Positions 25,106 through 34,102 are shown, counted from the stretch's first letter. The stretch: 64,000 nt of DNA from PALSA-612 sp963846915 (GCA_963846915.1 CAWJXV010000008.1:1-64000), one strand, 5' to 3'. Numbers and translations are program-made. The notes: generated by a model from the letters alone, not told the origin.

Positions 25106-25681
25106 TCAGAGCGATGAGTAGAGGAAGAGCGTCACCACGGAGCCGAGGGCGAGGAATGGGCCGAACGGGAAACCGACCTTCCGCCCGGCACGCCCGTGCC
25201 GGACGAGGATGACGATCGACGGGACGAGCGAGGACAGGCTGGCCAGGACGAGCGCAACCGCGACCGCCGGGCCGAGCGCGGCGCCCATCAGGAAGGCGAG
25301 CTTGACGTCGCCCATCCCCATCCCCTGCGGGGAGATCAGGCTGAAGACGAGCAGAAACAGGGAGGCGCCGAACGCTGCGATCGCCCAGCGCGGGCTCGGC
25401 TCGGCGATGGTCATGCCGACGAGGACGATCAGTGACGCCGGCCCGACCACGCGGTTCGGGATCAGCCGGTATTCGAGATCGGTCGCCGTCACGATCACGA
25501 GTGCCAGGCAGAACACCGCAGCGCAGAAGCCGCGGAGGGTCGCGCCGAACTCGACCAGGCAGCCCGCGACGAGCGCGAGGCCCACGAACGGCAGCGACTG
25601 GTAGACCCATGCGGGGAGCTTGCCGGGCTCCCGCTCGACGTCGGGCAGGGTGTAGGAGACGACTGCGGCGAACAGGCCCAC
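25106..25681 (-). CDS. Prepilin peptidase (A24 family), short form
   Basis: This 191-residue membrane aspartic protease has both catalytic motifs: D68 in TATDLEYRLIPN and D125 in GMGMGDVKLAF. About six helices are visible. The N-terminal methylase domain of full-length PilD, with its Cys pairs, is missing, as in archaeal-type and some actinobacterial enzymes. It would cleave type IV pilin-like leaders. The start is GTG 25681 with a weak ribosome site, so the true start is uncertain. No pilin genes are nearby. Confidence 0.85.
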   Translation of the reverse strand: MGLFAAVVSYTLPDVEREPGKLPAWVYQSLPFVGLALVAGCLVEFGATLRGFCAAVFCLALVIVTATDLEYRLIPNRVVGPASLIVLVGMTIAEPSPRWAIAAFGASLFLLVFSLISPQGMGMGDVKLAFLMGAALGPAVAVALVLASLSSLVPSIVILVRHGRAGRKVGFPFGPFLALGSVVTLFLYSSL

Positions 25682-25712
25682 CGAGGTGTTCTCGGCAGCC
25701 GCGCCGCGCGAG

Positions 25713-26897
25713 TTAAGCGGTGTTCGCCTCCGCCCGGTAGGCCGCGCCGGGGTCGCCCGCCCACCTGGCGAGCCTCTCGATCACCTTCAGCGCGTACCGG
25801 GCCGGGCCGCGCTCGGAGCCGGGATCCTTCAGATCGCCGCTCAGCATCCGCTCGACCGCGCCCCAGACAACCGGAAGCCGGCCGACGTTGAACGTGAGCC
25901 ACGGGTAGCGGTCGAGGGCGATCTTCGCCCCCCACGACGCCGCTGCGTTGAGCGCGAGGACGTTCGTGACCCTGGCGTTGTAGGGCTCGAGGCTCGTGGC
26001 CTTGCCCTCGAGCAGGTTCACTATCGACTCCGATGCGAGCCGTGACGACGCGAACGCCTCGTACATGCCGTCGCCCGAGAGCGGGTCGACGAGGCCGGCC
26101 GCATCGCCGACGAGGAGCGCCCGGCCCCTCGCCGCGACCGACCCTGAGCGCCGCAGCGGCAGCCGGTGGCCGCGCAGGTCGGAGACGGACTCCTCGGCGA
26201 TCCCGTGGGCGCGGCAGAGGATGGCGAGATGGTCACGCAAGGTGGGCCCGACTCTCTCCCACCCGCCGACGCCGACGTTGACGTGGTCGCCCTTGGGGAA
26301 GATCCAGGCGTAGCCGCCGGGAATCGTCCCCAGCTCGAACTCGGCGAGGCCGTCGAAACGGTCGCCGACGAGCTCCTTCGAGACGTTGCCCTCGAATGCC
26401 ACCCCGAGCACGTACTCGCCGCCGAGGCCGAGCACACGGCGTGTGGTCCCGTTGACGCCGTCGGCCCCGACGAGGACGGACGCCTCGACCGGAGCGCCGG
26501 CGAGGGTCACGCGCGCGCCGTGCCCGTCCACCTGGACGTTGTCGACCTTGACGCCGTCACGAAACTCTGCCCCCGCCGCGACAGCCTGCTCGACGAGGTA
26601 GTGGTCGAGGCGAAAACGCTGCGTCATGTAGACGAGGGGCTCCCGGCCGGTCCGCTCGAAGCGGGCGCCGTAGCGAAGGCGGAAGCCCATGCGGTCGACG
26701 ACGTGCTCGACAACCGGATCGGGCGAGATCGGCAGGTGCCGCACCGCTCGCACCGTCAGCCCGCCGCCGCAGGGCTTGTCGCGTGGGAAACGCGCCTTGT
26801 CGACGAGCAGCACGCGCGCCCCTGCCGTGGCCAGCCGGTGGGCGGTGGTCGAGCCCGCAGGCCCGGCACCGACGACGATCGCGTCGAAATGTTCCAT
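25713..26897 (-). CDS. Geranylgeranyl reductase family flavoprotein
   Basis: The 394-residue FAD enzyme begins MEHFDAIVVGAGPAGSTTAH (Rossmann GxGxxG at 10-15). It has KPCGGGLT, ALLVGDAAGLVDPLSGDGMYEA (second FAD motif) and the overall length of geranylgeranyl reductases, which saturate isoprenoid chains of quinones, chlorophyll or lipids. The substrate cannot be read from the sequence; menaquinone or polyprenyl reduction would fit an actinobacterium. ATG 26897 follows a TACGAT box by 8 nt. It lies 31 bp from the prepilin peptidase gene. Confidence 0.85.
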   Translation of the reverse strand: MEHFDAIVVGAGPAGSTTAHRLATAGARVLLVDKARFPRDKPCGGGLTVRAVRHLPISPDPVVEHVVDRMGFRLRYGARFERTGREPLVYMTQRFRLDHYLVEQAVAAGAEFRDGVKVDNVQVDGHGARVTLAGAPVEASVLVGADGVNGTTRRVLGLGGEYVLGVAFEGNVSKELVGDRFDGLAEFELGTIPGGYAWIFPKGDHVNVGVGGWERVGPTLRDHLAILCRAHGIAEESVSDLRGHRLPLRRSGSVAARGRALLVGDAAGLVDPLSGDGMYEAFASSRLASESIVNLLEGKATSLEPYNARVTNVLALNAAASWGAKIALDRYPWLTFNVGRLPVVWGAVERMLSGDLKDPGSERGPARYALKVIERLARWAGDPGAAYRAEANTA

Positions 26898-26932
26898 CGG
26901 CGCGGATCGTAGTCGGCCAGTAGAGTCGGCGC

Positions 26933-27277
26933 GGCTGATCGACCGCATCCGCGTCGAGCCGGGCCACGAGCCGAGGATCGCGGAGCGCAATCCTCGCGAC
27001 ACGCTTGGCCTCGAGGACAAGGCCGACGCGAATGATCGGCTCGTCAGGCTCCACGAGAGGCTCGAGCGCCTCCATGCGCGTCTGTTCGCCGAGCAGGCGC
27101 AGCGTGCTGCTCGTGATCCAGGGCATGGACGCGTCCGGGAAGGACGACGTGATCCAGGCCGTAATGCAGGGCGTGAACCCGCAGGGCTGCCGTGTCGTCT
27201 CCTTCAAGGCACCGGCGGGCCCCGTCGGCGAGGCCGGGATCGAGCAGATCAAGCTCGACTACCGAGGATGGAACTAA
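26933..27277 (+). pseudogene. Polyphosphate kinase 2 remnant (frameshift, 3' truncated)
   Basis: One frame (about 26933-27100) encodes a PPK2-like N-terminal helix region (LEDKADANDRLVRLHERLER). A different frame (about 27098-27220) continues with VLLVIQGMDASGKDDVIQAV and GVNPQGCRVVSFKAP, the PPK2 Walker A and following strand. After KAPAGP the similarity stops, and a non-PPK2 tail runs to TAA at 27277. The gene therefore has a frameshift near 27095 and has lost its Walker B, lid and C-terminal parts. Confidence 0.8.
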
Positions 27278-27603
27278 GCGGAGCACTCTTGAACCCTCGA
27301 CTCCACGTTGAGCTCCGTCGGCTGGCCCGGCTGCGCGAGGAACTCGCTGGACGCAACACCGCCGAACGTCCCGCCCGTCATGCCCATCGCCGACGCCAGG
27401 GCTCTGTGCTCGAAGCCGTGACAACCGTTTTTGAGGGGGCCGGGCAACCGTTGCGGATGCGGGACATCCACGCCCGCGTCGAGGAGTTGCTCGCCGCGCC
27501 CATACCGTTCTCTTCTGTGAACGAGGCGCTTTTAACACACACCGGCGGACGCAATCCACGCTTCCGGCGCCTGCGCTACGGCGTCTACGAACGCCGCACG
27601 TAG
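27268..27603 (+). CDS. Winged-helix (HARE-HTH-like) protein
   Basis: The 111-residue protein has a charged N-terminal helix (LHVELRRLARLREELAGRN) and a C-terminal domain SVLEAVTTVFEGAGQPLRMRDIHARVEELL...SSVNEALLTHTGG ending FRRLRYGVYER. This pattern fits the HARE-HTH/winged-helix fold seen in proteins next to recombinases and restriction systems. No recombinase is present here. The ATG at 27268 overlaps the end of the PPK2 remnant, and a 19-bp direct repeat lies inside its first codons. The function is inferred. Confidence 0.6.
   Translation: MELSGALLNPRLHVELRRLARLREELAGRNTAERPARHAHRRRQGSVLEAVTTVFEGAGQPLRMRDIHARVEELLAAPIPFSSVNEALLTHTGGRNPRFRRLRYGVYERRT
27277..27295. repeat. 19-bp direct repeat, left copy
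   Basis: AGCGGAGCACTCTTGAACC is identical to 30510-30528. This copy sits at the point where PPK2 similarity has ended and the winged-helix ORF begins. It may be the left end of an inserted 3.2-kb segment. Confidence 0.7.
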
Positions 27604-27633
27604 CGAGCACTCGGCCACGAGGCCCCGGTGTGT

Positions 27634-30387
27634 CTAGACCGCGGCTGCGTGAGGGACTCTGGCCAGGTGGAGCGCTTCCTTGATCGTGAGCATCCGGCCG
27701 GCGTCTGTGGCGCGGGCGCCGTCTTCGGCCGAGAGGGCTGCCCGCGCCCGCTCGACGAACTCGCGCCCCGGCGTCTCGTCGGAGTAGACGTTGACAATGC
27801 CCTCCTGCTGGGCGTAGACCTCCGCTGCGGCGGCGATCTGCACGGCCGTTTCGGGCCGCTGCTCGACTGCCTCGGTGGCCGCGAGCCCGATGAGCGAGAG
27901 GCCGACTCCACGAACACTCGCCACGTCGTCGTAGGCCTGCACCGAGTCGAAAAAGTACCGGCGCGCGAGCGCAGGCTCTTCGTGCCGGAGGTGCGTCCAG
28001 GCCATCTCGGAGAGGATTCGTGCTTCCTCCGCCCGGTCGCCGACCACTTCGAACGCGGCGAGAGACTGGCGGTAGAGGTCGAGGGCGCCGGCCAGGTCGC
28101 CGCGCACTGAGGCGAGCTGGGCGAGGCCGCCGAGCGACAGACCGGCGCCTTCCTGGTCGCCGATTCGCCGCTGGATCTCGAGCGCCTGGGAGTACCTCGT
28201 CTGCGCCGTGTCGAGGTCACCCGCGACGGTGTGGAGGATTCCGTCGACGGTCGAGGCGAACCCTTCGCCGAAGGCGTAGCCGAGGGCACGACTCCGCTCG
28301 ATCCCCTCGGCGGTCCACCTGAGCCCGGCTTCGGGATCGATCCCGATCAGCCCGATACCGCCCAGGAACGAGGCGACGCAGAGCTCGTGATCGGCTCCGA
28401 CCTCCGTGGCGACGCGGTTCGCCTCGGCGCACTCGCCGGCCGCGCGCTCGAACTCACCCAACACCCACGACGCCAGCCCGGCGGTCAGCAGCGCTCCAGC
28501 ACGGCTCACGCTCGGCGCGCCCCCGGTGTCGACCTCGAGGAAGGCGGCGGCGTACTCACGGGCCGTGATGTTCTTTCCGCGGATGTGCCAGTAGAAATAC
28601 AGGTCGCCGCAGAGCTGAAGGCCCTGCTCGATCGCGGACGTATCACCGCGCTGCGCCGCGGCCAGGAGCGTGTCCAGCGCGGCGTGGAGGTTGACATCCT
28701 CGGCGATGCCGCGTGCGAGGGCGCCGACCTGATCGGTGCCTTCGATGCCATCGCGGATCTCACGCCCGACCTCCGCATACCGGCGAGCGTGCCTCAGTGC
28801 GATCTCGCTCGCCTCCCCGGCGGCATCGAGCCGCTCACGGGCGTACTCGCCGATCGTCTGCAGCATCCGGAGCCGCCCGCCCTGGCCGTCCACCTCGACG
28901 AGCGCCTTGTCGACGAGCGACTCCAGCTCGTCGAGGCAGGTATCGCCTGGGTCCGCACAGACGGCTTCGACATCCTCGAGGGTGCCGCCTCCGGCGAACA
29001 CGGCCAGGCGCCGGAACAGGCGTTGCTCGGACTCCTCGAGCAGCGAGTGGCTCCAGTCGATCGTGGCGCGCAGCGTCTGCTGCCGCTCGTGAACGTCGCG
29101 GGCGCCGGAAGTGAGCACGTCGAGCGCGCGGTCGAGCCGCTCGAGCAGCCCCTCCGGAGACAGGAGCCGCAGTCGGGCGGCGGCGAGCTCGAGCGCCAGC
29201 GGCAGGCCGTCCAGCCGCCGGCAGACCGCCGCAACGGCTTCGGCGTTCTCGGACGTCAGCCCGAACGAGCCCTTCGCCGTGGTGGCGCGGTCGACGAAGA
29301 GAGCGACAGCCGGAGACGCCATGAGCGACTCGATTGAGTCTCGGTCCGACAGCGGAGGGAGCTGGAGCGGAGCGAGCGTGTACTCCCGTTCGGCGGCGAT
29401 CCTGAGCGGTGTCCGGCTGGTGGTCACGATCCGGAGTCCGGGGCAGCCCTCGACCAGCCCGGCTACGTCGGAAGCCGCAGCCACAACTTGCTCCAGGTTG
29501 TCCAGGAGCAAGAGCGCCGTCCTGTCGCCGATCAGGGACAGGATCCCCTCGCCGAGCGTCCGTCCCTCGGCTTCCTTCACGTCCAGCGCCTCCGCGAGCA
29601 CAGGCAGGAATGCCTTGGGCTCGGTGACATCGGCCATCGCCACGAACGCGAGACCGTCCAGGAACTCGGGCGTCAGCAGCCGGCCGAGCTCGACCACGGT
29701 CCGGGTCTTCCCAACACCGCCGGGACCCGTGATCGTGACGACCCGATGTTCCCGCACGAGCTCGACGAGCGACGCCAGATCGACGGCACGGCCTACCAGC
29801 GGTGTCGTGGGGTCGGGCAGGTTGCTCGGGAGGCTCGCGAACCGCTCGCCCTTGCCCTCCAGCACCACCGGGTCCGGCACGACGACGCCGTCGGCGGAAA
29901 CCGCGTAGAGCTCGAACGGCCGCCCGACGTTCTTGAGCCTGAACCGCCCCAGCGGGACGACCTCTACGTCGCTCCGATTCTTGATCTGGTCGTACGCGGC
30001 GTCGGACAACATCACCCCACCGGGCACAGCGAACGACTCGATCCTGGCCGCGATATTCACCGCTTCGCCGGTGAGCCGCTCCGGCTCGATGATCACCTCG
30101 CCGACATGGATCCCGATTCGCACCGGAACGTCCTTCGCCACAAGCTCCTGCTGGATCGCGACAGCGGCGAGCACCGCAGCCAGCGAGCTCGGGAACATGC
30201 TCATGCTCCCGTCGCCAAGCCGCTGGACCACCGTCCCGCCCAAGGCGTCGTGATAACGATCGAGCGCCGTCACATACCGATCTCGCCGGTCGACGGCCAG
30301 GCGCTCGTCCGCCTGCATCAGCGCCGTGTACCCGACCATGTCGGTGAACATCACCGCAGCCAGCCGGCGATCGAGCCCCTCGCTCAC
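27634..30387 (-). CDS. Class III nucleotidyl cyclase fused to NB-ARC-type ATPase and TPR domain
   Basis: This 917-residue regulator has three parts. Residues about 7-175 form a class III cyclase domain with metal-binding D16 (AVMFTDMVGYT) and D59 (RLGDGSMSMF) and the VNIAARI catalytic Asn/Arg segment. About 215-520 is a STAND/NB-ARC-like ATPase (ITGPGGVGKTRTV, LLLLDNLEQV, VTTSRTPL, GLPLALELAAARL). The rest is a helical TPR-like repeat region. Such proteins are thought to sense a ligand with the repeats and control cyclase output. GTG 30387 is chosen because earlier codons have no domain and run toward tRNA-Tyr. It lies between the two 19-bp repeats. Confidence 0.88.
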   Translation of the reverse strand: MSEGLDRRLAAVMFTDMVGYTALMQADERLAVDRRDRYVTALDRYHDALGGTVVQRLGDGSMSMFPSSLAAVLAAVAIQQELVAKDVPVRIGIHVGEVIIEPERLTGEAVNIAARIESFAVPGGVMLSDAAYDQIKNRSDVEVVPLGRFRLKNVGRPFELYAVSADGVVVPDPVVLEGKGERFASLPSNLPDPTTPLVGRAVDLASLVELVREHRVVTITGPGGVGKTRTVVELGRLLTPEFLDGLAFVAMADVTEPKAFLPVLAEALDVKEAEGRTLGEGILSLIGDRTALLLLDNLEQVVAAASDVAGLVEGCPGLRIVTTSRTPLRIAAEREYTLAPLQLPPLSDRDSIESLMASPAVALFVDRATTAKGSFGLTSENAEAVAAVCRRLDGLPLALELAAARLRLLSPEGLLERLDRALDVLTSGARDVHERQQTLRATIDWSHSLLEESEQRLFRRLAVFAGGGTLEDVEAVCADPGDTCLDELESLVDKALVEVDGQGGRLRMLQTIGEYARERLDAAGEASEIALRHARRYAEVGREIRDGIEGTDQVGALARGIAEDVNLHAALDTLLAAAQRGDTSAIEQGLQLCGDLYFYWHIRGKNITAREYAAAFLEVDTGGAPSVSRAGALLTAGLASWVLGEFERAAGECAEANRVATEVGADHELCVASFLGGIGLIGIDPEAGLRWTAEGIERSRALGYAFGEGFASTVDGILHTVAGDLDTAQTRYSQALEIQRRIGDQEGAGLSLGGLAQLASVRGDLAGALDLYRQSLAAFEVVGDRAEEARILSEMAWTHLRHEEPALARRYFFDSVQAYDDVASVRGVGLSLIGLAATEAVEQRPETAVQIAAAAEVYAQQEGIVNVYSDETPGREFVERARAALSAEDGARATDAGRMLTIKEALHLARVPHAAAV

Positions 30388-30509
30388 GGAGCGACCATAC
30401 CGAGCCCCAGATCCAGCAGCTCGCTCTGTCTCTTGCAACGACGGCCGCCCGTAACTGGAATCGAACGTCAGGGGCGGCGGGTTCATACCTGCCGCGCAGC
30501 CTCGAGGAC

Positions 30510-30528
30510 AGCGGAGCACTCTTGAACC
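30510..30528. repeat. 19-bp direct repeat, right copy, next to tRNA-Tyr 3' end
   Basis: AGCGGAGCACTCTTGAACC is identical to 27277-27295 and begins 4 nt beyond the 3' end of tRNA-Tyr (minus strand). Placement at a tRNA 3' flank is typical for attachment sites of integrative elements. Confidence 0.7.
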
Positions 30529-30531
30529 TAA

Positions 30532-30613
30532 TGGGGGCGGGAGGATTCGAACCTCCGTAGGCTGAGCCAACGGGTTTACAGCCCGTCCCCTTTGGCCACT
30601 CGGGTACACCCCC
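30532..30613 (-). tRNA. tRNA-Tyr(GTA)
   Basis: An 82-nt class II tRNA: acceptor GGGGGTG/CGCCCCC, anticodon loop CTGTAAA (GTA) in an ACGGG/CCCGT stem, a long variable arm (TGGCTCAGCCTAC) and T-arm GGAGG TTCGAAT CCTCC. CCA is not encoded. It is followed by a direct repeat and the cyclase gene on the same strand. Confidence 0.95.
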
Positions 30614-30678
30614 TCGGGACGGCCATTCTAGCCCCGAGCCAAGCGAAGGTAGAGCACCAGGCTAGAATCGCTCCGTAC
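30614..30678. promoter_or_regulatory. Divergent -10 elements for tRNA-Tyr and tRNA-Thr
   Basis: TAGAAT occurs on the minus strand at 30625-30630, 11 nt before tRNA-Tyr, and on the plus strand at 30663-30668, 10 nt before tRNA-Thr. The two tRNA genes are divergently transcribed from this 65-bp gap. Clear -35 hexamers are not seen. Confidence 0.65.
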
Positions 30679-30751
30679 GCCCTCTTAGCTCAGCTGGCAG
30701 AGCACCTCCATGGTAAGGAGGGGGTCGACGGTTCGAGTCCGTCAGAGGGCT
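30679..30751 (+). tRNA. tRNA-Thr(GGT)
   Basis: A 73-nt cloverleaf: acceptor GCCCTCT/AGAGGGC, D-arm GCTC..GAGC, anticodon loop ATGGTAA (GGT) in a CCTCC/GGAGG stem, and T-arm GACGG TTCGAGT CCGTC. CCA is not encoded. Confidence 0.95.
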
Positions 30752-30783
30752 TCGCGACGTCGTGCCAGGTGACTCGTACGCGG

Positions 30784-31224
30784 TCACGCCGCCACCGGCA
30801 CCTTCGCGACCATGAACTCGAGGAGAGCGCGGTTCACTTCGTCGGGGTGCGTTCAGCCGATGTTGTGCGGGCCGCCCTCGACCGGGACGAGGGTGCAATC
30901 CGCGATCAGCGCCGGCAGCCGCGCGGCGGTCGAGTCGAACGGGAGAATCCGGTCCTCGGTGCCGTGTACGACAAGCACGGGGACGTCGATCTTCGGCAGG
31001 TCACCGCGGAAGTCGGTCAGCCAGGTTTCGACACACGCGTAGGTCGCGAACGCGGACGCGCCGGCGGCGACGTTGAAGCTCGCCTGCCAGGCGCGGTCGC
31101 TGATACGGCTGCCGCGGAAGACGTCGACGTTGTAGAAGTTGTCGAGGAAGTCTTCGAAGTAGGCGTAGCGGTCCTTGACGATCGCCGCCTTGATGCCGGC
31201 CAGCGCCGTCGACGTCGTCCAGGA
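30784..31224 (-). pseudogene. Alpha/beta hydrolase (chloroperoxidase-like) remnant with internal TGA
   Basis: The minus strand from about 31224 encodes the C-terminal half of an arylesterase/non-haem chloroperoxidase-like hydrolase: DRYAYFEDFLDNFYNVD, then VPVLVVHGTEDRILPFD (acid loop) and VEGGPHNIG-stop-THPDEVNRALLEFM. The catalytic His is in PHNIG. The stop is TGA where family members have Trp (LWTHADEVN-like). The nucleophile elbow and N-terminal half are absent. It is truncated and carries a nonsense codon, so it is not expected to be functional. Confidence 0.8.
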
Positions 31225-31315
31225 GCCGACCTAGCAGCCGTACCGGGTCCGCCTTCTGCGATCCTGCTGGCAACCTGATCCGCATCCGGGAGCGAGCCGG
31301 GGGAGGTGCAACGCA

Positions 31316-31813
31316 ATGGCTGAGAGGAAACGCGCAAAGAAAGGCACGAAGCAGTCAGCCAAGAGCACCACCAAGAAAAACACGACGCCCCAGGGATTCA
31401 CGGACGAGGAACGGGCTGCGATGAAGGAGCGCGCCAAAGAGCTGAAGGCGGCCGCGCGCCGCGGCCCGCGCGCGGACAAGGCGGACGGGGAAAGCGCCGT
31501 GCTCGCGAGGATCGCCGAGATGCCGGAACCGGATCGCGCCATGGGCGAACGGCTCCATGCGATCATCAAATCCAGCGCGCCGGCCCTCTCGCCGAGACTC
31601 TGGTACGGGATGCCCGCCTATGCCAAGGACGGCAACGTCGTCTGCTTCTTCCAAAGCGCGCAGAAGTTCAAGACGAGGTACTCGACGTTCGGCTTCAGCG
31701 ACAAGGCGAACCTCGACAAGGGCTCGATGTGGCCAACCGCCTTCGCTCTGACCGAGTTGACCGCCGCCGATGAGGGAAGGATCGCCGCGTTCGTGAAGAA
31801 AGCGGCGAGGTGA
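31316..31813 (+). CDS. DUF1801 (YdhG-like) domain protein
   Basis: The 165-residue protein has a Lys-rich, disordered N-terminus (about 1-65) and a DUF1801-type domain: WYGMPAYAKDGNVVCFFQSA, KTRYSTFGFSDKANLDKGS and MWPTAFALTEL. Its biochemical role is unknown in the family (iron-chaperone-like folds have been proposed for relatives). ATG 31316 follows GGGAGGTG. It appears monocistronic. Confidence 0.85.
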   Translation: MAERKRAKKGTKQSAKSTTKKNTTPQGFTDEERAAMKERAKELKAAARRGPRADKADGESAVLARIAEMPEPDRAMGERLHAIIKSSAPALSPRLWYGMPAYAKDGNVVCFFQSAQKFKTRYSTFGFSDKANLDKGSMWPTAFALTELTAADEGRIAAFVKKAAR

Positions 31814-31931
31814 ATGGAGGGAGGATCGACGGCGTAGCCGCCTCGAGGACTGCGTCGATCCGGCGCTCCCGCCCCGATGACTTCGCCGCGGCGCCGAGGT
31901 CTACAGAGCAACAGCGAGACGGAGGTGGGAG

Positions 31932-32480
31932 ATGGCTGCGATACACGTGCACGAGTTCATGAGCCTCGACGGGGTGATCGACGCGCCGACGTGGACGGTC
32001 GACTACGGCTTCGACCCGAGGATGGGAGAGGCCATCGGCACGTTCACCCAGCGTTGCCGCGGCATCCTGCTCGGGCGCACGACCTACGAGATGTTCGAGC
32101 CGGCGTGGTCGACGCGGACCGTCGAGGACGATCCGGGGGCGCCGTTCTTCAACGACACGACCAAGTACGTCGTCAGCGCCACGCTCACGGACACGACGTG
32201 GCGGAACTCGAGGATCGTCGGGCCGTACGACCCCGACGCGATCCGCGCCCTCAAGGACGAGGTCGACGGCGACCTCTACGTCAGCGGCAGCGGCACCCTC
32301 GTGCGGGCGATGCTCGCCGACGGCCTGGTCGACGAGCTGCATCTGCTCGTCTATCCGCTCACACGTGGTGCCGGCCCGCGGCTCTTCCCCGACCGCGCCG
32401 CGCCCGGCAAGCTGTCGCTCGCCGCCAGCGAGTCGTACGACAACGGCGTGGTCTACCTGGCCTACCGACCGCAGGCGTGA
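31932..32480 (+). CDS. Dihydrofolate-reductase-like (RibD C-terminal domain) protein
   Basis: The 182-residue protein belongs to the RibD-C/DHFR-like fold: VHEFMSLDGVIDAPTW, GILLGRTTYEMFEP, LYVSGSGTLVRAMLADGLVDEL and LLVYPLTRGAGPRLFP. This group usually binds NADPH; the substrates of these stand-alone members are mostly unknown. It is not a typical housekeeping FolA. GGAGGTGGGAG immediately precedes ATG 31932. Confidence 0.85.
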   Translation: MAAIHVHEFMSLDGVIDAPTWTVDYGFDPRMGEAIGTFTQRCRGILLGRTTYEMFEPAWSTRTVEDDPGAPFFNDTTKYVVSATLTDTTWRNSRIVGPYDPDAIRALKDEVDGDLYVSGSGTLVRAMLADGLVDELHLLVYPLTRGAGPRLFPDRAAPGKLSLAASESYDNGVVYLAYRPQA

Positions 32481-32571
32481 CGGCGCAGAGCATGCAGGTG
32501 CGCTTGACTCGACACTCCGGGTCGTGCTCGTGCCGGAATCATGGCCCGGCGCCGGGGCGGCATAGAGCAGT

Positions 32572-34038
32572 TCAGAACGTCTCGAAGTACTCGGCCATCT
32601 CCCAGGCGGTCTGGTCCTCGGCCTGGGCATGGAGCGCGACCTCGGCGCGCTTCATCATCGCCAGGTAGTCGACGAGCGCGTCCCCGAACGCGGCCCGGAA
32701 GACCTCGCTCGCCGCGAGTGCGTCGACGGCCTCGCCGAGCGACTGCGGCAGCAGCGCCGCGTCGGCGGCGTAAGGATCGCCGGTGACGAGCGGCGGCGGC
32801 TCCGCTTCGCGTGCGATGCCGTCGAGGCCGGCAGCGACGTTCGCGGCGAGCCAGAGATAGGGGTTCGCGGCGGGCTCGGCCAGGCGGTTCTCGACGTGCG
32901 TGCCGGGATCGCCGGGCCCGCCCTGGACGCGGATGAGCGCGCCCCGGTTCTCGACCGCCCAGGCGATGCGGTCGGGCGCGAACGAATAGGGGCGGAACCG
33001 GGCGTAGGCGTTGACGGTCGGATCGCCGAACACTGCCATCGCCGGCGCCGAGTCGAGCAGGCCGGCGACGAACTGCCGCCCGACCCGGCTCAGCAGGTCG
33101 CTCTCGGACGCGAACGCATTCGCACCCGTCTCGGCGTCGACGAGCGACTGATGCAGGTGCCAGCCTGAGGGGAAGAAGTTCGGGAGCGCAGGCCAGCACA
33201 TGAACGACGCGAGCAGGCCGCGACGCCTGCAGATCGCCTTCACGGCGCTGCGGAAGAGGATCAGCGCGTCCGCGGCGGCGAGCCCCTCCATCGGCCCGTA
33301 GGTGAACTCGATCTGGCCCGGGCCCCACTCGTCCTCGATCGAGCGCGGCGGCAAGCCGACGTCCCAGAGCCCGTCGCGGATCGCCTCGAGCGTGTCGCCG
33401 ATGCCATCGAGCCGCGCGTCGGAGAGGAACTGGTACCCGCGCTGGAAGACCTCGACCTCGGGCGCCGGGCCGGGCGAGCCCGTCTCGTCGAGCCCGATCC
33501 CCGATTGCGCGAAGCGCGTGATGTACAGCTCGACCTCGAGGCCGGCCAGGTACGCGTAGCCGAGCTCGCGCAGGCGCCCGAGCTGGGTACGCAGCTGCGC
33601 ACGTCCGTCCAGCGGCAGCGGCCGCCCGTTCCCGAAGTAGGCGTCGCAGATCATCCAACCGGTGCGATCCGCCCACGGCAGCACGCGAAACGTGCCCGGG
33701 TCGGGAACGATCACGACGTCGGGGAAGCCCGTGAACTCGTCGATGCCGAAGCCGCCGCCCTCGACGAACACGGGCGGGAATACGCGATTCCCTGTGTCGA
33801 GGCTGAAGATCGCTCCGGAGAAGTCGGCACCGCTCCGCATCGCCGCGATCGCGCCCTCGCCGGAGAGGTGCTTGCTGCGCGCGATGCCGTGCTGGTCGAC
33901 GAGGATCAGGCGCATCGTCCGCAGCCCGAGCTCCTCGATCCGAGCGGCGACCTCGGCGGCAGCCTGGGCCTGCTCGTCCGAGTACAGCCCGTGGCGATCG
34001 ACGAAGCCGGCCGACCCGAGTCCCAGCCCCTGACTCAC
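32572..34038 (-). CDS. Glutamine-synthetase-like ligase (GlnA-type, likely non-nitrogen-assimilating)
   Basis: The 488-residue protein has the GS fold: catalytic-domain motifs LEVELYI, GPGQIEFTYGP, SGWHLHQSL (His loop) and NRGALIRVQGGPGDPGTHVENR followed by AEPAANPYL. It differs from true GlnA in the N-terminal region and in the usual NRSxxxR segment, which reads NRGALIRV. Such paralogues ligate glutamate to amines (polyamines, anilines, ethanolamine) or have other acceptors. GTG 34038 has GGAGG 6 nt upstream. It lies 64 bp downstream of the SagB-like gene on the same strand, so co-transcription is likely. Confidence 0.82.
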   Translation of the reverse strand: MSQGLGLGSAGFVDRHGLYSDEQAQAAAEVAARIEELGLRTMRLILVDQHGIARSKHLSGEGAIAAMRSGADFSGAIFSLDTGNRVFPPVFVEGGGFGIDEFTGFPDVVIVPDPGTFRVLPWADRTGWMICDAYFGNGRPLPLDGRAQLRTQLGRLRELGYAYLAGLEVELYITRFAQSGIGLDETGSPGPAPEVEVFQRGYQFLSDARLDGIGDTLEAIRDGLWDVGLPPRSIEDEWGPGQIEFTYGPMEGLAAADALILFRSAVKAICRRRGLLASFMCWPALPNFFPSGWHLHQSLVDAETGANAFASESDLLSRVGRQFVAGLLDSAPAMAVFGDPTVNAYARFRPYSFAPDRIAWAVENRGALIRVQGGPGDPGTHVENRLAEPAANPYLWLAANVAAGLDGIAREAEPPPLVTGDPYAADAALLPQSLGEAVDALAASEVFRAAFGDALVDYLAMMKRAEVALHAQAEDQTAWEMAEYFETF

Positions 34039-34102
34039 CCTCTACCTCCGCGTCGACGTCGCGGCGATCGTACGCCACCCCGGCCTGCCTGACCGAAGAG
34101 GC

